The notes beneath the pieces were generated by a model. The model was not told where the DNA came from. It saw only the letters and a program-made list of their open reading frames with translations, and searched no databases. This document shows positions 9,851-19,295 of a stretch of 47,692 nt of DNA, in pieces. Each line of letters opens with the position of its first letter. The first letter of the stretch is position 1. Origin of the DNA: Actinomycetota bacterium (GTDB lineage Bacteria; Actinomycetota; Acidimicrobiia; Acidimicrobiales; Ilumatobacteraceae). Position numbers and translations under genes: made by a program. Where the stretch lies: NCBI GenBank assembly GCA_009703055.1, contig WLGW01000005.1:1-47692 (forward strand). Reading direction: 5' to 3'.

Positions 9851-10060
9851 ATGTCTGATACTCCACGTGTGTCCCGCGAGGACCTTGAGACCAAGTTTCG
9901 CGCACTGCAAGCCGACATTCAAGGTCGTGCAGCCGACAAAAAGCAGTCCATGGTTGCAATCGGTAGTGCCGCCGGTGCGGTGATCGTTCTGCTGGCGTAT
10001 TTGTTCGGTCGTCGCGGTGGGCGCAAGAGCGGATCACGCGTTGAATTTCGTAGGTTCTAA
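9851..10060 (+). CDS. Small single-TM protein
   Basis: ATG at 9851: MSDTPRVSREDLETKFRALQADIQGRAADKKQSMVAIGSAAGAVIVLLAYLFGRRGGRKSG; soluble helix, one TM, basic tail. Confidence 0.7.
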   Translation: MSDTPRVSREDLETKFRALQADIQGRAADKKQSMVAIGSAAGAVIVLLAYLFGRRGGRKSGSRVEFRRF

Positions 10061-10063
10061 TTC

Positions 10064-10267
10064 ATGTTCACCCTCTTTTCCTGGGGTGCTCGAAAGATTC
10101 TCAGTGGTCAGTCCGCAAAGCGACTGTGGGTTCGCCGTCTTCTCTTCCTTCTCACTGTTCTTCGCTGGATACACCAACGCTTGAATAACAAAGCATCTCG
10201 CATTGCCCTCAAACGAGGCGAATCCCTGTACATCAGTATTCAAAAGAACGGAGGCGCTCCGCAATGA
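10064..10267 (+). CDS. Small basic protein of unknown function
   Basis: 67 aa; sits 3 nt after the preceding CDS and its stop overlaps the trmI start (ATGA). Confidence 0.6.
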   Translation: MFTLFSWGARKILSGQSAKRLWVRRLLFLLTVLRWIHQRLNNKASRIALKRGESLYISIQKNGGAPQ

Positions 10268-11034
10268 GTCCTATTTTTCTCGATGGTGAAAAAGCCCTTT
10301 TCATCGACTCAAAGAAGCGCCGATATCTGGTCACATTAAATGTTGAAGGTGAGTTTCACAGCCACTCTGGCTTCGTTCCCCACACGAGCATCATCGGAAA
10401 GAAACCAGGCATCGTTGCCGAAACCACAAAGGGTGCGAAATACATCGTTCTTCGGCCGACGTTGGAGGACTTTGTCATCGAGATGCCACGCGGCGCTCAA
10501 GTGATCTACCCCAAGGACCTTGCACCGATGTGCATGTTGGGCGACATCTATCCAGGTGCACGCGTATTCGAGACAGGTATCGGATCCGGTGCACTCTCAA
10601 TGACAATGCTTCGATGGGGAGCCCACATCACCGGACTTGAACTGCGAGAAGACTTCCTGAATCGGGCAGTGAATAACGTGAAATCCTTCCTCGGAGAAGA
10701 CGCACTCTCTCGTTATGACGTCAGCCTTGGAGATAGCTACGAAGATTGCCCAGAGGGGGAGTTTGATCGCGTCATGCTTGATCTTCCGGAGCCTTGGCGC
10801 GTCACACCCACTGCAGAGAAAATTCTCGTACCAGGTGGATTAATGGTCGCGTATACGCCGTCAATTACACAAGCAGTACAGGTTCGTGAGTCGATGGGAA
10901 AGGGCTGGGTAGATCAACGAACCCTGGAAGTACTTCATCGCACCTGGCACATTGAGGGCATGGCAGTACGACCTGACCATCGAATGGTCGCTCATACAGC
11001 GTTTCTTACGGTTTCGCGCTTCGTCGGCGCGTAA
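10264..11034 (+). CDS. trmI: tRNA (adenine(58)-N1)-methyltransferase
   Basis: YPKDLAPMCMLGDIYPGARVFETGIGSGALSMTMLRW, VMLDLPEPWR, typical of actinobacterial TrmI. Confidence 0.95.
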   Translation: MSPIFLDGEKALFIDSKKRRYLVTLNVEGEFHSHSGFVPHTSIIGKKPGIVAETTKGAKYIVLRPTLEDFVIEMPRGAQVIYPKDLAPMCMLGDIYPGARVFETGIGSGALSMTMLRWGAHITGLELREDFLNRAVNNVKSFLGEDALSRYDVSLGDSYEDCPEGEFDRVMLDLPEPWRVTPTAEKILVPGGLMVAYTPSITQAVQVRESMGKGWVDQRTLEVLHRTWHIEGMAVRPDHRMVAHTAFLTVSRFVGA

Positions 11035-11037
11035 GCA

Positions 11038-11283
11038 TCAGACTTCGATGAAGATGCACTCGCCGGGGCATTCCTCGGCGGATTCGACAACTGCGTCCAT
11101 GCGGCTGTCTGGAAAGTTTGCGAGGCCATCAGCGCCCTGTGCATTGCCCTTAGCGGTGGCGTACACCGTGTCGCCTTCCTTCACGTAAGCGAGGCCGTCG
11201 TCGAGAAGTGTGAAAACGTCGGGAGCGATCTCTTCACAGAGTCCGTCACCGGTGCACAGGTCTTGGTCGATCCATACCTTCAT
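11038..11283 (-). CDS. Ferredoxin (3Fe-4S/4Fe-4S type)
   Basis: MKVWIDQDLCTGDGLCEEIAPDVFTL...AEECPGECIFIEV. Confidence 0.93.
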   Translation of the reverse strand: MKVWIDQDLCTGDGLCEEIAPDVFTLLDDGLAYVKEGDTVYATAKGNAQGADGLANFPDSRMDAVVESAEECPGECIFIEV

Positions 11284-11330
11284 TTGGGAAGTCCCTTCGT
11301 CAAGTCGCCGTTGTGGCTTCTATGGCTGGC

Positions 11331-11393
11331 CCCTCTCGGGGTACCAAAACAATACACGCAAGCCCCCATTTGAACGACTTCACCCCGAGAGGG
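11331..11393. repeat. 12-bp perfect inverted repeat (ccctctcggggt / accccgagaggg) in the ferredoxin-lepB divergent region
   Basis: Arms at 11331-11342 and 11382-11393, separated by 39 nt. Confidence 0.7.
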
Positions 11394-11453
11394 ATGGTTG
11401 TATTCCTTGCCACATCAACTTCGCGGACTGCTTGCAACTAGGTTTGATGCCTC

Positions 11454-12065
11454 ATGGAAGAGTCGGACCAAGAATTATCGGACGTATTGTCCGAAGAGTC
11501 ACAGAGGCAGAGCCCTGGTCGGGTGCTTCGTGACTGGATTCTCGTGGTCGTCATCGCCCTCGGGGCCGCTCTCCTCGTCCGCGTGTATGTCCTCCAGCAG
11601 TTCTACATCAGTGGGCCTTCCATGGAGACAACATTGTTGGAGAACAATCGCGTCCTTGTGAACAAGCTTTCGTATCGCCTACACGACGTCCACCGCAAGG
11701 ATGTCGTTGTCTTTGATCGCATTACGACGAGCGGTGGGGTCATTGCCCATGATGACTTAATCAAACGAGTCATCGGTATTGAAGGCGACACGGTGGAGAT
11801 CAAAAACTGCAAAGTGTTTGTCAATGCCAAAGAAATTGAAGAGCCGTACCTAGATAAGCAAGTTCTCGCGTTGCCGAATGCTGTGGAACGCTGTCGAGTG
11901 ATTGACATGAAGCCAATAACGGTTCCGAAAGATCAACTGTTTGTGATGGGCGACAATCGACCCGAGTCTTTTGATAGCCGCAGCTTTGGAACTATTCCAA
12001 AACACTTGGTTGTCGGACGTGCCTTTGCCATTGTGTGGCCGTTTAGCCGTATTGCTGCGCTCTAG
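11454..12065 (+). CDS. lepB: Signal peptidase I
   Basis: QQFYISGPSMETTLLENNRVLVNKLSYR (catalytic Ser), RKDVVVFDR, VIGIEGDTVEIK, FVMGDNRPESFDSR. Confidence 0.97.
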   Translation: MEESDQELSDVLSEESQRQSPGRVLRDWILVVVIALGAALLVRVYVLQQFYISGPSMETTLLENNRVLVNKLSYRLHDVHRKDVVVFDRITTSGGVIAHDDLIKRVIGIEGDTVEIKNCKVFVNAKEIEEPYLDKQVLALPNAVERCRVIDMKPITVPKDQLFVMGDNRPESFDSRSFGTIPKHLVVGRAFAIVWPFSRIAAL

Positions 12066-12797
12066 TTAGAGCCTCGGAACATGACCGATGACTTGGTCGT
12101 AGGACTCCACCAGTCGATCAACATGATCGCTGTAAATTCCATCGAGACCCATCAGCAATCCTTTGCTCAGAGCTGTTGGAAATTGTGCATCCCAGCCAAA
12201 AGCTTGGACATTGAATCGATGCATCATTGTGACAAGCCCGCCGTTCCAGTCACTGATGTGCATGTTGAGAACATCGATGCCTTTGTTTGCGAGTAACGCA
12301 GCACGCATCTCTGGTCCATCTTTGAGACGTTGAAGGCGAGTCGAGTCCACGACTTTGACGTCGTGATGACGATCTCGAATTGCGAAACACTCAGCACTTT
12401 TCCAGTGACAGACAAATAAGCGACTGAGATCGAAAGCGCATTCCTTTGCAACTGAGACCAAACCATCTGTCGCTCTCTCGTCTTTGATGTCGACACTGAA
12501 GCTGAAGTTCGTACCACATGAGTCAAAAAATTCGCCCACAGTAGGAATGTGACTCGGGAGTCCTTGTCGCGTCACATCAGAGATAAGTCTTTTCCGAGCA
12601 CGAGATCGAACAACTCCGTCATGGTCAAGGACGACCTCTCCATCAGACGTCATCCACACATCGCTTTCGAGGCCGTTGGCTCCCAGTTTCAGGGCTAACT
12701 GGAATGCCTCGATAGTGTTCTCTCGCGCATGAGCGCGAGCACCACGATGGGCAAAAGCCAGGGGTTCATCAACAAGAGAGGGAAGACGCTGCTGCAC
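12066..12797 (-). CDS. Glycerophosphodiester phosphodiesterase
   Basis: LAFAHRGARAHARENTIEAFQLALKLGANGLESDVWMTSDGEVVLDHDG. Confidence 0.95.
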   Translation of the reverse strand: MQQRLPSLVDEPLAFAHRGARAHARENTIEAFQLALKLGANGLESDVWMTSDGEVVLDHDGVVRSRARKRLISDVTRQGLPSHIPTVGEFFDSCGTNFSFSVDIKDERATDGLVSVAKECAFDLSRLFVCHWKSAECFAIRDRHHDVKVVDSTRLQRLKDGPEMRAALLANKGIDVLNMHISDWNGGLVTMMHRFNVQAFGWDAQFPTALSKGLLMGLDGIYSDHVDRLVESYDQVIGHVPRL

Positions 12798-12833
12798 GCA
12801 TGAAGACTAGATGGGCGGTTCTACAATGAGAGG

Positions 12834-13163
12834 GTGTTCAACTTCAGTGGCAGCGAGATTGTTTTCCTGCTCATTGTGGGTCTTGTTGTCCTTGGGCCCG
12901 AACGCCTTCCCACTGTGATTCGCCAGATTGGGAAGATCTATGGAGACCTGCGTCGAGCCACCCAGGGGTTAGAGAAAGAGTTGCTCGAAACCTTCGACGA
13001 GCCCCTAAAAGACTTCCGCTCCACTGCAGATGAAATTCGTGCCGGATTCGGGCAGGTTGACCTAGAGCCAACACCACCGATGCGCCCTGAACAGGCGCAG
13101 TCCTTGACACCAGAAGAACTTGAAGCAATTCCATCTGAAACATCAGAGACGACAGATGAATAA
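12834..13163 (+). CDS. tatB: Sec-independent translocase TatA/TatB family, TatB-like
   Basis: MFNFSGSEIVFLLIVGLVVLGPERLPTVIRQIGKIYGDLRR; immediately followed by tatC. Confidence 0.92.
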   Translation: MFNFSGSEIVFLLIVGLVVLGPERLPTVIRQIGKIYGDLRRATQGLEKELLETFDEPLKDFRSTADEIRAGFGQVDLEPTPPMRPEQAQSLTPEELEAIPSETSETTDE

Positions 13164-13926
13164 TTCCTCGTCACCACCAGAAACAGTGATGCCCCTGATG
13201 GAGCACCTACGCGAATTGCGCACACGTATCATTCGAAGCCTGCTTGCTGTCGCTGTCAGCACCATTGTCATTCTTGCTCTGTACGACCCTGTGAAGAATT
13301 TTCTCACAAAGCCGTACCGAGATTTGTGCAACCAAAGACCTGAATTCAAATGCGATGGGTCATTGTTTGCATTGGGACCCCTTGATGGATTCTCTGCTCG
13401 TATGCGCATATGTGCGTACGGTGGTCTCGTTCTCGCACTGCCGATTGTGTTGTGGCAGATATGGCGCTTCATTGTTCCCGCACTGTCGCGCAAAGAAAAG
13501 CAATACGCCGGTCCATTTATCGCGTCGTCCATTGTTTTGTTCATCGTTGGTTGCTCCCTGGCGTACTGGACTCTGAATAAGGCATTGGAATTTCTCATCA
13601 CGTGGTCAGGCACTGATGTCACACAGAGTTATCAAATTACGAAGTATGTGTCTCTTGTGGTTCTCATGATGCTGGCTTTTGGCATTGGTTTCCTAAGCCC
13701 TGTTCTCATCGTCTTTTTGCAACTGGTCGGTGCAGTTCGCCCAAAGACACTGATTAAACAATGGCGATTTGCAATCTTGGGGATCTTTGTCGCGGCGGCA
13801 GTCATCACACCTTCTGGTGACCCATTCAGCATGATGGCGCTCGCAGTCCCTCTCACAATCCTTTATTTGATCGCTGTGCTCATTGGTTGGCTTCTGACAC
13901 GACGTCGAACATCGGCTGTCTCATGA
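13156..13926 (+). CDS. tatC: Sec-independent translocase TatC
   Basis: MPLMEHLRELRTRIIRSLLAV, several TM segments, VITPSGDPFSMMALAVPLTILYLIAVLIG. Confidence 0.96.
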   Translation: MNNSSSPPETVMPLMEHLRELRTRIIRSLLAVAVSTIVILALYDPVKNFLTKPYRDLCNQRPEFKCDGSLFALGPLDGFSARMRICAYGGLVLALPIVLWQIWRFIVPALSRKEKQYAGPFIASSIVLFIVGCSLAYWTLNKALEFLITWSGTDVTQSYQITKYVSLVVLMMLAFGIGFLSPVLIVFLQLVGAVRPKTLIKQWRFAILGIFVAAAVITPSGDPFSMMALAVPLTILYLIAVLIGWLLTRRRTSAVS

Positions 13927-16475
13927 CCACAGTGAGGGAGGAGTTTCTCTCCCGTCTGAAATATGAGCCAGATACCTTTCAAGTGAAGGCGATGGAGTCC
14001 ATTGACGCCGATGCGTCTGTGCTTGTGGCAGCTCCAACTGGATCCGGAAAGACATTGATTGCCGAATACGGAATAGCGAGGGCATGTTCAGCGGGTCTCC
14101 GGGCTTTCTACACAACCCCCATCAAGGCGTTGTCGAATCAGAAGTTTCGAGACCTAGGAGAGTTATACGGCGCTCGCAATGTCGGACTGATTACAGGCGA
14201 CAACGCCATTAATGCGGAAGCACCAGTTGTTGTCATGACAACCGAAGTGTTGCGCAACATGATCTATGCCTCATCGTCGCGTCTCGACAACCTCGGCGTT
14301 GTGATTCTGGACGAAGTTCATTATCTACAGGATGCATATCGCGGCCCCGTTTGGGAAGAAGTCATCATTCAGTTGGATCCCGAAGTGCAATTGGTGTGCC
14401 TCTCGGCGACAGTCTCAAATGCCGATGAGGTAGGTGAATGGCTTTCGACAGTTCGCGGTCGTACTGATGTTGTTGTGGAGACAACGCGACCAATCGAGTT
14501 AACGAATCATTTTGCGTTGCATAATAATTCGTCTGGGCGCACAGAGATGTACCACACGGTCATCAATGGAGAACCAAACGCACACGTTCAACGCTTACTT
14601 GCCGGTGGGCGGCCAGGGCCACAACGAGGTGGAGGGCATCAGAAGAAAGTTCGTCGCTTCACACCCCCAACGCGCCCTGAGATCATTGAGCTTCTCGAAG
14701 AGAACAACATGTTGCCAGCGATTGTGTTCATCTTCAGTCGCGCCCAATGCGAAGATGCAGTTACTTCATGCATGCGTGCCGGCATGGTCTTGACGACTGC
14801 CGAAGAGGAGAACCAAATCCGCGAGATTGTGGAACGTCATTGTGAGTCGCTCACCGAAGATGACAGAACTGCTTTGGAGTATCACTATTTCCTCGACGAC
14901 ATCGGAACGGGAATCTCCTGCCATCACGCAGGAATGATTCCGATGTTCAAAGAAGCAGTTGAGGAATGCTTCGTCAAGGGTCTTGTCAAAGTTGTTTTCG
15001 CCACAGAAACACTTGCTGTCGGAATCAATATGCCCGCACGAGCTGTTGTCATTGAAAAGTTAACGAAGTACACCGGAGAACATCATCAACTTTTACGAGC
15101 ATCTGAGTTCACTCAGTTGACTGGCCGGGCTGGACGGCGTGGCCTCGACGACATCGGACATGCAATCTCCTTGTGGAACCCTTTTGTCAATTTTGATCAG
15201 GTTGTCGGTCTGGCACTGAGCCGCAGTTTCCGATTGTCCTCAGCATTCCGACCAACGTTCAACATGGCAGTCAATATGGTGCGCCGACACTCCACTGATG
15301 GCGCTCACCACATTCTCAATCTCTCGTTTGCACAGTTTCAGGCAGACAGAGATGTTGTGACATCAGAAGCCACTCTTGAGAAGCGCCGAAAGGAACTGTC
15401 TCTCCTTGAAAAAGCACAGAGCGAGTTGAGCAACGAGGATCTCAACGACACTGATCGAGAGCTCTTGGCATCAAACGTTGAAGTAGAGATTTCGCTGCGT
15501 GGATTGCGTCCGGGAGACGTCGTCGTCTTTGACGCTTCAAACATTCGCGGGCGAGGACTTGTTTTGTCGACAGCAGCTCGTCGTTCTGGCATTCGACTCA
15601 CGGTTGTTACTCCCACTCGAAAGATCATTGATGTGATGGCGAAGGACCTCCGATCTCTACCAGTTCGTGCGGGACACGTTGACCTTCCTGTTCCTTTTGA
15701 ACCTGCGCGAACAGAATTCATCAAGGAGTCAGCGGCTCGGTTGGTGAAAGCCCGAATTGACGAAACAGTCGGACGAGCCATTGAAGAGAACAATGGACCT
15801 CGAATTGCCGATTCACCCGTGTCATCGAAGAATATTCGTCGTCTCCGCAAGGAAATTGAACAAATGGAATCAAGCACGCGACATCGTGCCGGTTCGGTGG
15901 GTGCACGATTCATGGACGTTGTCGAGCTTCTCGAAGATCTTGGCTACATCGATGATTGGACTCTTACTGACAAGGGCGAAACGCTTGCTGGAATCTTCCA
16001 TGAATCAGATCTCCTCGTTGTTGAGGTGATGAATCGGGGAGTGCTGGACAATCTGTCAGTCAATGACCTTGTCGCTGTTCTCTCCACTTTGATTTATGAG
16101 CCCCGCGGTGGTGACAACGGGGGGCCAACTCGGTGGCCATCCGAATTGGTGCGTCAGCGTTTCAAGAGAATCGAAAAGATCAGTGAAGGCTTGCAAGAAG
16201 CGCAACGCCAACGAGGTATGCACTTGCACCGCGCACCGAATGGTGGACTGGCGCATGAGACTGCGGGTTGGGCATCAGGAAAACCTCTGTCTCGAATCCT
16301 TGACCCAGAACTCACGCCGGGGGATTTTGTGCGTTCCATGCGTCAGTTGATTGATCTACTCCGACAAATCGCCACGACCACACAGAGTGATTCCTTGCGT
16401 TCAACTGCCGAAGACGCAGCTCGCAGTATTAACCGCGGTGTTGTGGCCGCAGCACAGGGCGGTTCGGGCGGATGA
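13923..16475 (+). CDS. helY: Ski2/Mtr4-like DEAD/DExH helicase (HelY type)
   Basis: VLVAAPTGSGKTLIAEYGIA, LDEVHYLQD (DEVH box), LSATVSNADEVGEWL, TGRAGRRG; overlaps tatC by ATGA. Confidence 0.95.
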   Translation: MTTVREEFLSRLKYEPDTFQVKAMESIDADASVLVAAPTGSGKTLIAEYGIARACSAGLRAFYTTPIKALSNQKFRDLGELYGARNVGLITGDNAINAEAPVVVMTTEVLRNMIYASSSRLDNLGVVILDEVHYLQDAYRGPVWEEVIIQLDPEVQLVCLSATVSNADEVGEWLSTVRGRTDVVVETTRPIELTNHFALHNNSSGRTEMYHTVINGEPNAHVQRLLAGGRPGPQRGGGHQKKVRRFTPPTRPEIIELLEENNMLPAIVFIFSRAQCEDAVTSCMRAGMVLTTAEEENQIREIVERHCESLTEDDRTALEYHYFLDDIGTGISCHHAGMIPMFKEAVEECFVKGLVKVVFATETLAVGINMPARAVVIEKLTKYTGEHHQLLRASEFTQLTGRAGRRGLDDIGHAISLWNPFVNFDQVVGLALSRSFRLSSAFRPTFNMAVNMVRRHSTDGAHHILNLSFAQFQADRDVVTSEATLEKRRKELSLLEKAQSELSNEDLNDTDRELLASNVEVEISLRGLRPGDVVVFDASNIRGRGLVLSTAARRSGIRLTVVTPTRKIIDVMAKDLRSLPVRAGHVDLPVPFEPARTEFIKESAARLVKARIDETVGRAIEENNGPRIADSPVSSKNIRRLRKEIEQMESSTRHRAGSVGARFMDVVELLEDLGYIDDWTLTDKGETLAGIFHESDLLVVEVMNRGVLDNLSVNDLVAVLSTLIYEPRGGDNGGPTRWPSELVRQRFKRIEKISEGLQEAQRQRGMHLHRAPNGGLAHETAGWASGKPLSRILDPELTPGDFVRSMRQLIDLLRQIATTTQSDSLRSTAEDAARSINRGVVAAAQGGSGG

Positions 16476-17086
16476 CCATTCGAAAAGGAGAGCAGTGGGG
16501 TAGTCGTATCTCCACACCATCACGTATTCGCCATGTATCAAGCGATGCTGAAATTGCCCAGTGTTCTTCAGAAGATTTCATCGCAGTGGGTGGCGGTGAC
16601 ATCTATGCGACCCTTGGTTCTCCTGCATTTGTTTCTGAGTCAGATCAATGCACTCTGCTACCGATGGATGCATTGCAGGTAGAGATTCTGTTGTCGGACG
16701 CATCGGAAAAATCCTGTACAGCAGCGTCGTGTATTGAAGTCGGGTCACTTATCTCGCCGCTGAAGTCCGGTCGATACATCTGCGTCACAAACGGAGGCAT
16801 TGTGTCGGGCCGAAACTTTGCTCCTCGTGCTCATCCGAACGACGGTCGATTGGACATCATGCAATTAGCGGAAACAATGTCGTTTCGAGATCGTCTGACT
16901 GCAAAGAAGAAGGCGCTCACAGGCACCCATGTTCCACATCCGAGCATCTCTCTTCGGCAGGTTGAGACATTCAGCGCAAAACGATCAGGGGAACGAGAGA
17001 AACTTCGAATTGACGGCGTCTCTGTTGCCAACTGGATAGAAGTTTCCGTATCAATTGTTCCTGATTACTGGCAGATAGTCGTCTAG
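16472..17086 (+). CDS. Diacylglycerol kinase C-terminal-domain-like protein lacking the catalytic N-domain
   Basis: ICVTNGGIVSGRNFAPRAHPNDGRLDIMQL resembles the DAGK/YegS NGG...G....P.A.P.DG.LD signature; no GGDGT motif is present. Confidence 0.6.
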   Translation: MTIRKGEQWGSRISTPSRIRHVSSDAEIAQCSSEDFIAVGGGDIYATLGSPAFVSESDQCTLLPMDALQVEILLSDASEKSCTAASCIEVGSLISPLKSGRYICVTNGGIVSGRNFAPRAHPNDGRLDIMQLAETMSFRDRLTAKKKALTGTHVPHPSISLRQVETFSAKRSGEREKLRIDGVSVANWIEVSVSIVPDYWQIVV

Positions 17087-17103
17087 TCACCTACGGTTGA
17101 ACC

Positions 17104-18096
17104 ATGGAAGCATGGATCCTTAACGAATCGCCCGGCAGTTATGTCTGGGGTTCTCTGCCAGACCCCACCCCAGCACCCGACGAAGTGCGAATCAGAGTGG
17201 TCACCAGCGCACTGAACCACATGGATTTATGGGTGACGCGTGGGATGCCAAAGCCACCTCTGCCGCATGTGCCGGGGTGTGACACTGCCGGAATCGTTGA
17301 TGCCGTGGGTTCAGCAGTGACGACTCTTTCTGTGGGTGACGAAGTAGTCGTCAACCCGGGTGTTTCACCAGTGGATGAAATCATCAAGTACGGAAACAAT
17401 TCACCAATGGGACCTGGTTTCATGATTTGGGGTGAGCATTGCAAAGGCGGTCATGGAACCTACGCAATCGCTCCCGCGCGAAATGTTCGGCTGAGACCAC
17501 AGAGTCGTTCATGGGAAGATTGCGCGGCGTTTCCACTGGCGTATCTCACTGCTCTGCGAATGCTGAATCGTGCGCGCCTCCGTGCAGGTGAAACCGCTCT
17601 CATTGTTGGCGTTGGTTCTGGCGTATCGAGTGCAGCATTGTCGATTGCGAAATGGATGGGAGCAACTGTTATCGCAACAAGTCGTGATGAGGCGAAGCGT
17701 GTGCAAGCCAAAGTCATGGGAGCTGATGCGGTGATTGACACATCAGCTGATCGGTGGGATGTCGAAGCAGATGTTGTGATCGAAAGCGTCGGTCCAGCGA
17801 CATGGGATAAATCGATGCGTTCGCTCGCACCAGGTGGACGCATGGTCGTGTGTGGCGGCACATCGGGTCCGAAAGTAGAGATCAATCTTCCACGTTTGTT
17901 CTTCAAGCAGTACGAAATCATTGGTTCAACAATGGGAAGTTACGAAGAGTTCGACCAACTTCTTGCGCTCGTTGAGCAGGGCTTACCGATTGCAGTTGAT
18001 TCCGTCCATCCATTGTCAGAGTACGAGACAGCACTCGCGCGTCTTGAAAAAGGGGAACAACTCGGAAAGATTGTTCTTCGACACGAGGTCATGTAG
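17104..18096 (+). CDS. Zinc-type alcohol dehydrogenase / quinone oxidoreductase family (MDR)
   Basis: ALNHMDLWVTRGMP, PHVPGCDTAGIVDAVG, VGVGSGVSSAALSIAKWMGATVIATS. Confidence 0.93.
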   Translation: MEAWILNESPGSYVWGSLPDPTPAPDEVRIRVVTSALNHMDLWVTRGMPKPPLPHVPGCDTAGIVDAVGSAVTTLSVGDEVVVNPGVSPVDEIIKYGNNSPMGPGFMIWGEHCKGGHGTYAIAPARNVRLRPQSRSWEDCAAFPLAYLTALRMLNRARLRAGETALIVGVGSGVSSAALSIAKWMGATVIATSRDEAKRVQAKVMGADAVIDTSADRWDVEADVVIESVGPATWDKSMRSLAPGGRMVVCGGTSGPKVEINLPRLFFKQYEIIGSTMGSYEEFDQLLALVEQGLPIAVDSVHPLSEYETALARLEKGEQLGKIVLRHEVM

Positions 18097-19295
18097 TGAC
18101 TTCCGACATTGAGACACTCAAGGAACGTGCGTGCCGAAAAATTGACTCCATCGCTCAAGACCTGGTGGAGGCAAGCCACACAATTCATGAGAATCCTGAG
18201 CTCAACTACGAAGAGTTTCTTGCTTCTGAATTACTTGTCCGTTTAGCAAACCAACATGGTCTCGTGACCGAAAGAGATGTCTTCGGTTGTGAGACTGGTT
18301 TTGTCGGAGACAGCGGTTCTGGACCCACTGTCTGCGTCATGAGTGAATATGACGCACTGCCTGTCATCGGACATGGGTGTGGACACAACATCATCGCTAC
18401 TGCTGGCTTGGGTGCAGCGATTGGCTTGTCTGCCGTTGCAGCAGACGCAGGGGGCCGTCTTCGCTATCTTGGCACTCCCGCAGAAGAGGGTGGCGGCGGA
18501 AAACTAGTCATGGCACGCAATGGCGCTCTTCTGGGTGTCGACATCGCGATGATGGTGCATTCCGCAGATGCTGATCTGACAACTATCGATGCAATCGCGC
18601 TTCAGCAGTTACTTGTTGAATACGACGGGGAAGCGGCACACGCGGCAGCAGCACCTGAGAAGGGCAAAAACGCACTGGATGCGGCAGTTCTCGGATACAT
18701 GGCGGTCTCAGCGCTTCGTCAGCACATTCTTCCTACAGAACGAGTTCACGGCATATTTGTGCGTGGAGGTAGCAAGCCGAACATCGTTCCGCATGATGCC
18801 GCGACAGAGTGGTACGTCCGTTCCGACACTATGTCATCACTTCAAGAGTTAAAGCCACGAGTTCTCGCCGCTCTTGAATCCGGTGCTCACGCTTGTGGTT
18901 GCTCGGTGCGTCATCAGTGGGATCAGAATCCGTATGCCGACATGGTGACGAACAACAACATTTCTGCGTTGTACATCAGCAACGCCGCGCGGATCGGTAG
19001 AGAAGTGACTGTGCCAGGAACAAAAGGCCATCGCGTGGTGGGAAGCACAGACATGGGCAACATCAGCCATCTTGTTCCTTCGATTCACCCGATGATTTCT
19101 TCCGCGCCGGCAGGAACTGCCATCCACACAACCGCCTTCGAAAAAGCCTCACGGTCACCTCAAGCAGATCAAGCGGTCATTGACGGGGCCAAAGCCATGG
19201 CGATGACTGCGATTGATTACTGGACTTCTCCTGAGCAGCAGAAGGCGATTTCTGAAGAGTTTGCCCGTACAAATGCAAGCCGAGATGTGCTCTAG
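18096..19295 (+). CDS. M20 family metallopeptidase/amidohydrolase (AbgB-like)
   Basis: IHENPELNYEEFLASELL, VMSEYDALPVIGHGCGHNI, LGTPAEEGGGGK, GSTDMGNISHLVPSIHP. Confidence 0.95.
   Translation: MTSDIETLKERACRKIDSIAQDLVEASHTIHENPELNYEEFLASELLVRLANQHGLVTERDVFGCETGFVGDSGSGPTVCVMSEYDALPVIGHGCGHNIIATAGLGAAIGLSAVAADAGGRLRYLGTPAEEGGGGKLVMARNGALLGVDIAMMVHSADADLTTIDAIALQQLLVEYDGEAAHAAAAPEKGKNALDAAVLGYMAVSALRQHILPTERVHGIFVRGGSKPNIVPHDAATEWYVRSDTMSSLQELKPRVLAALESGAHACGCSVRHQWDQNPYADMVTNNNISALYISNAARIGREVTVPGTKGHRVVGSTDMGNISHLVPSIHPMISSAPAGTAIHTTAFEKASRSPQADQAVIDGAKAMAMTAIDYWTSPEQQKAISEEFARTNASRDVL

Noticed and set aside
15338-15913. 191-aa minus-strand Arg/Ser-rich ORF
   Set aside because: Antisense to the helicase gene; no family signature.
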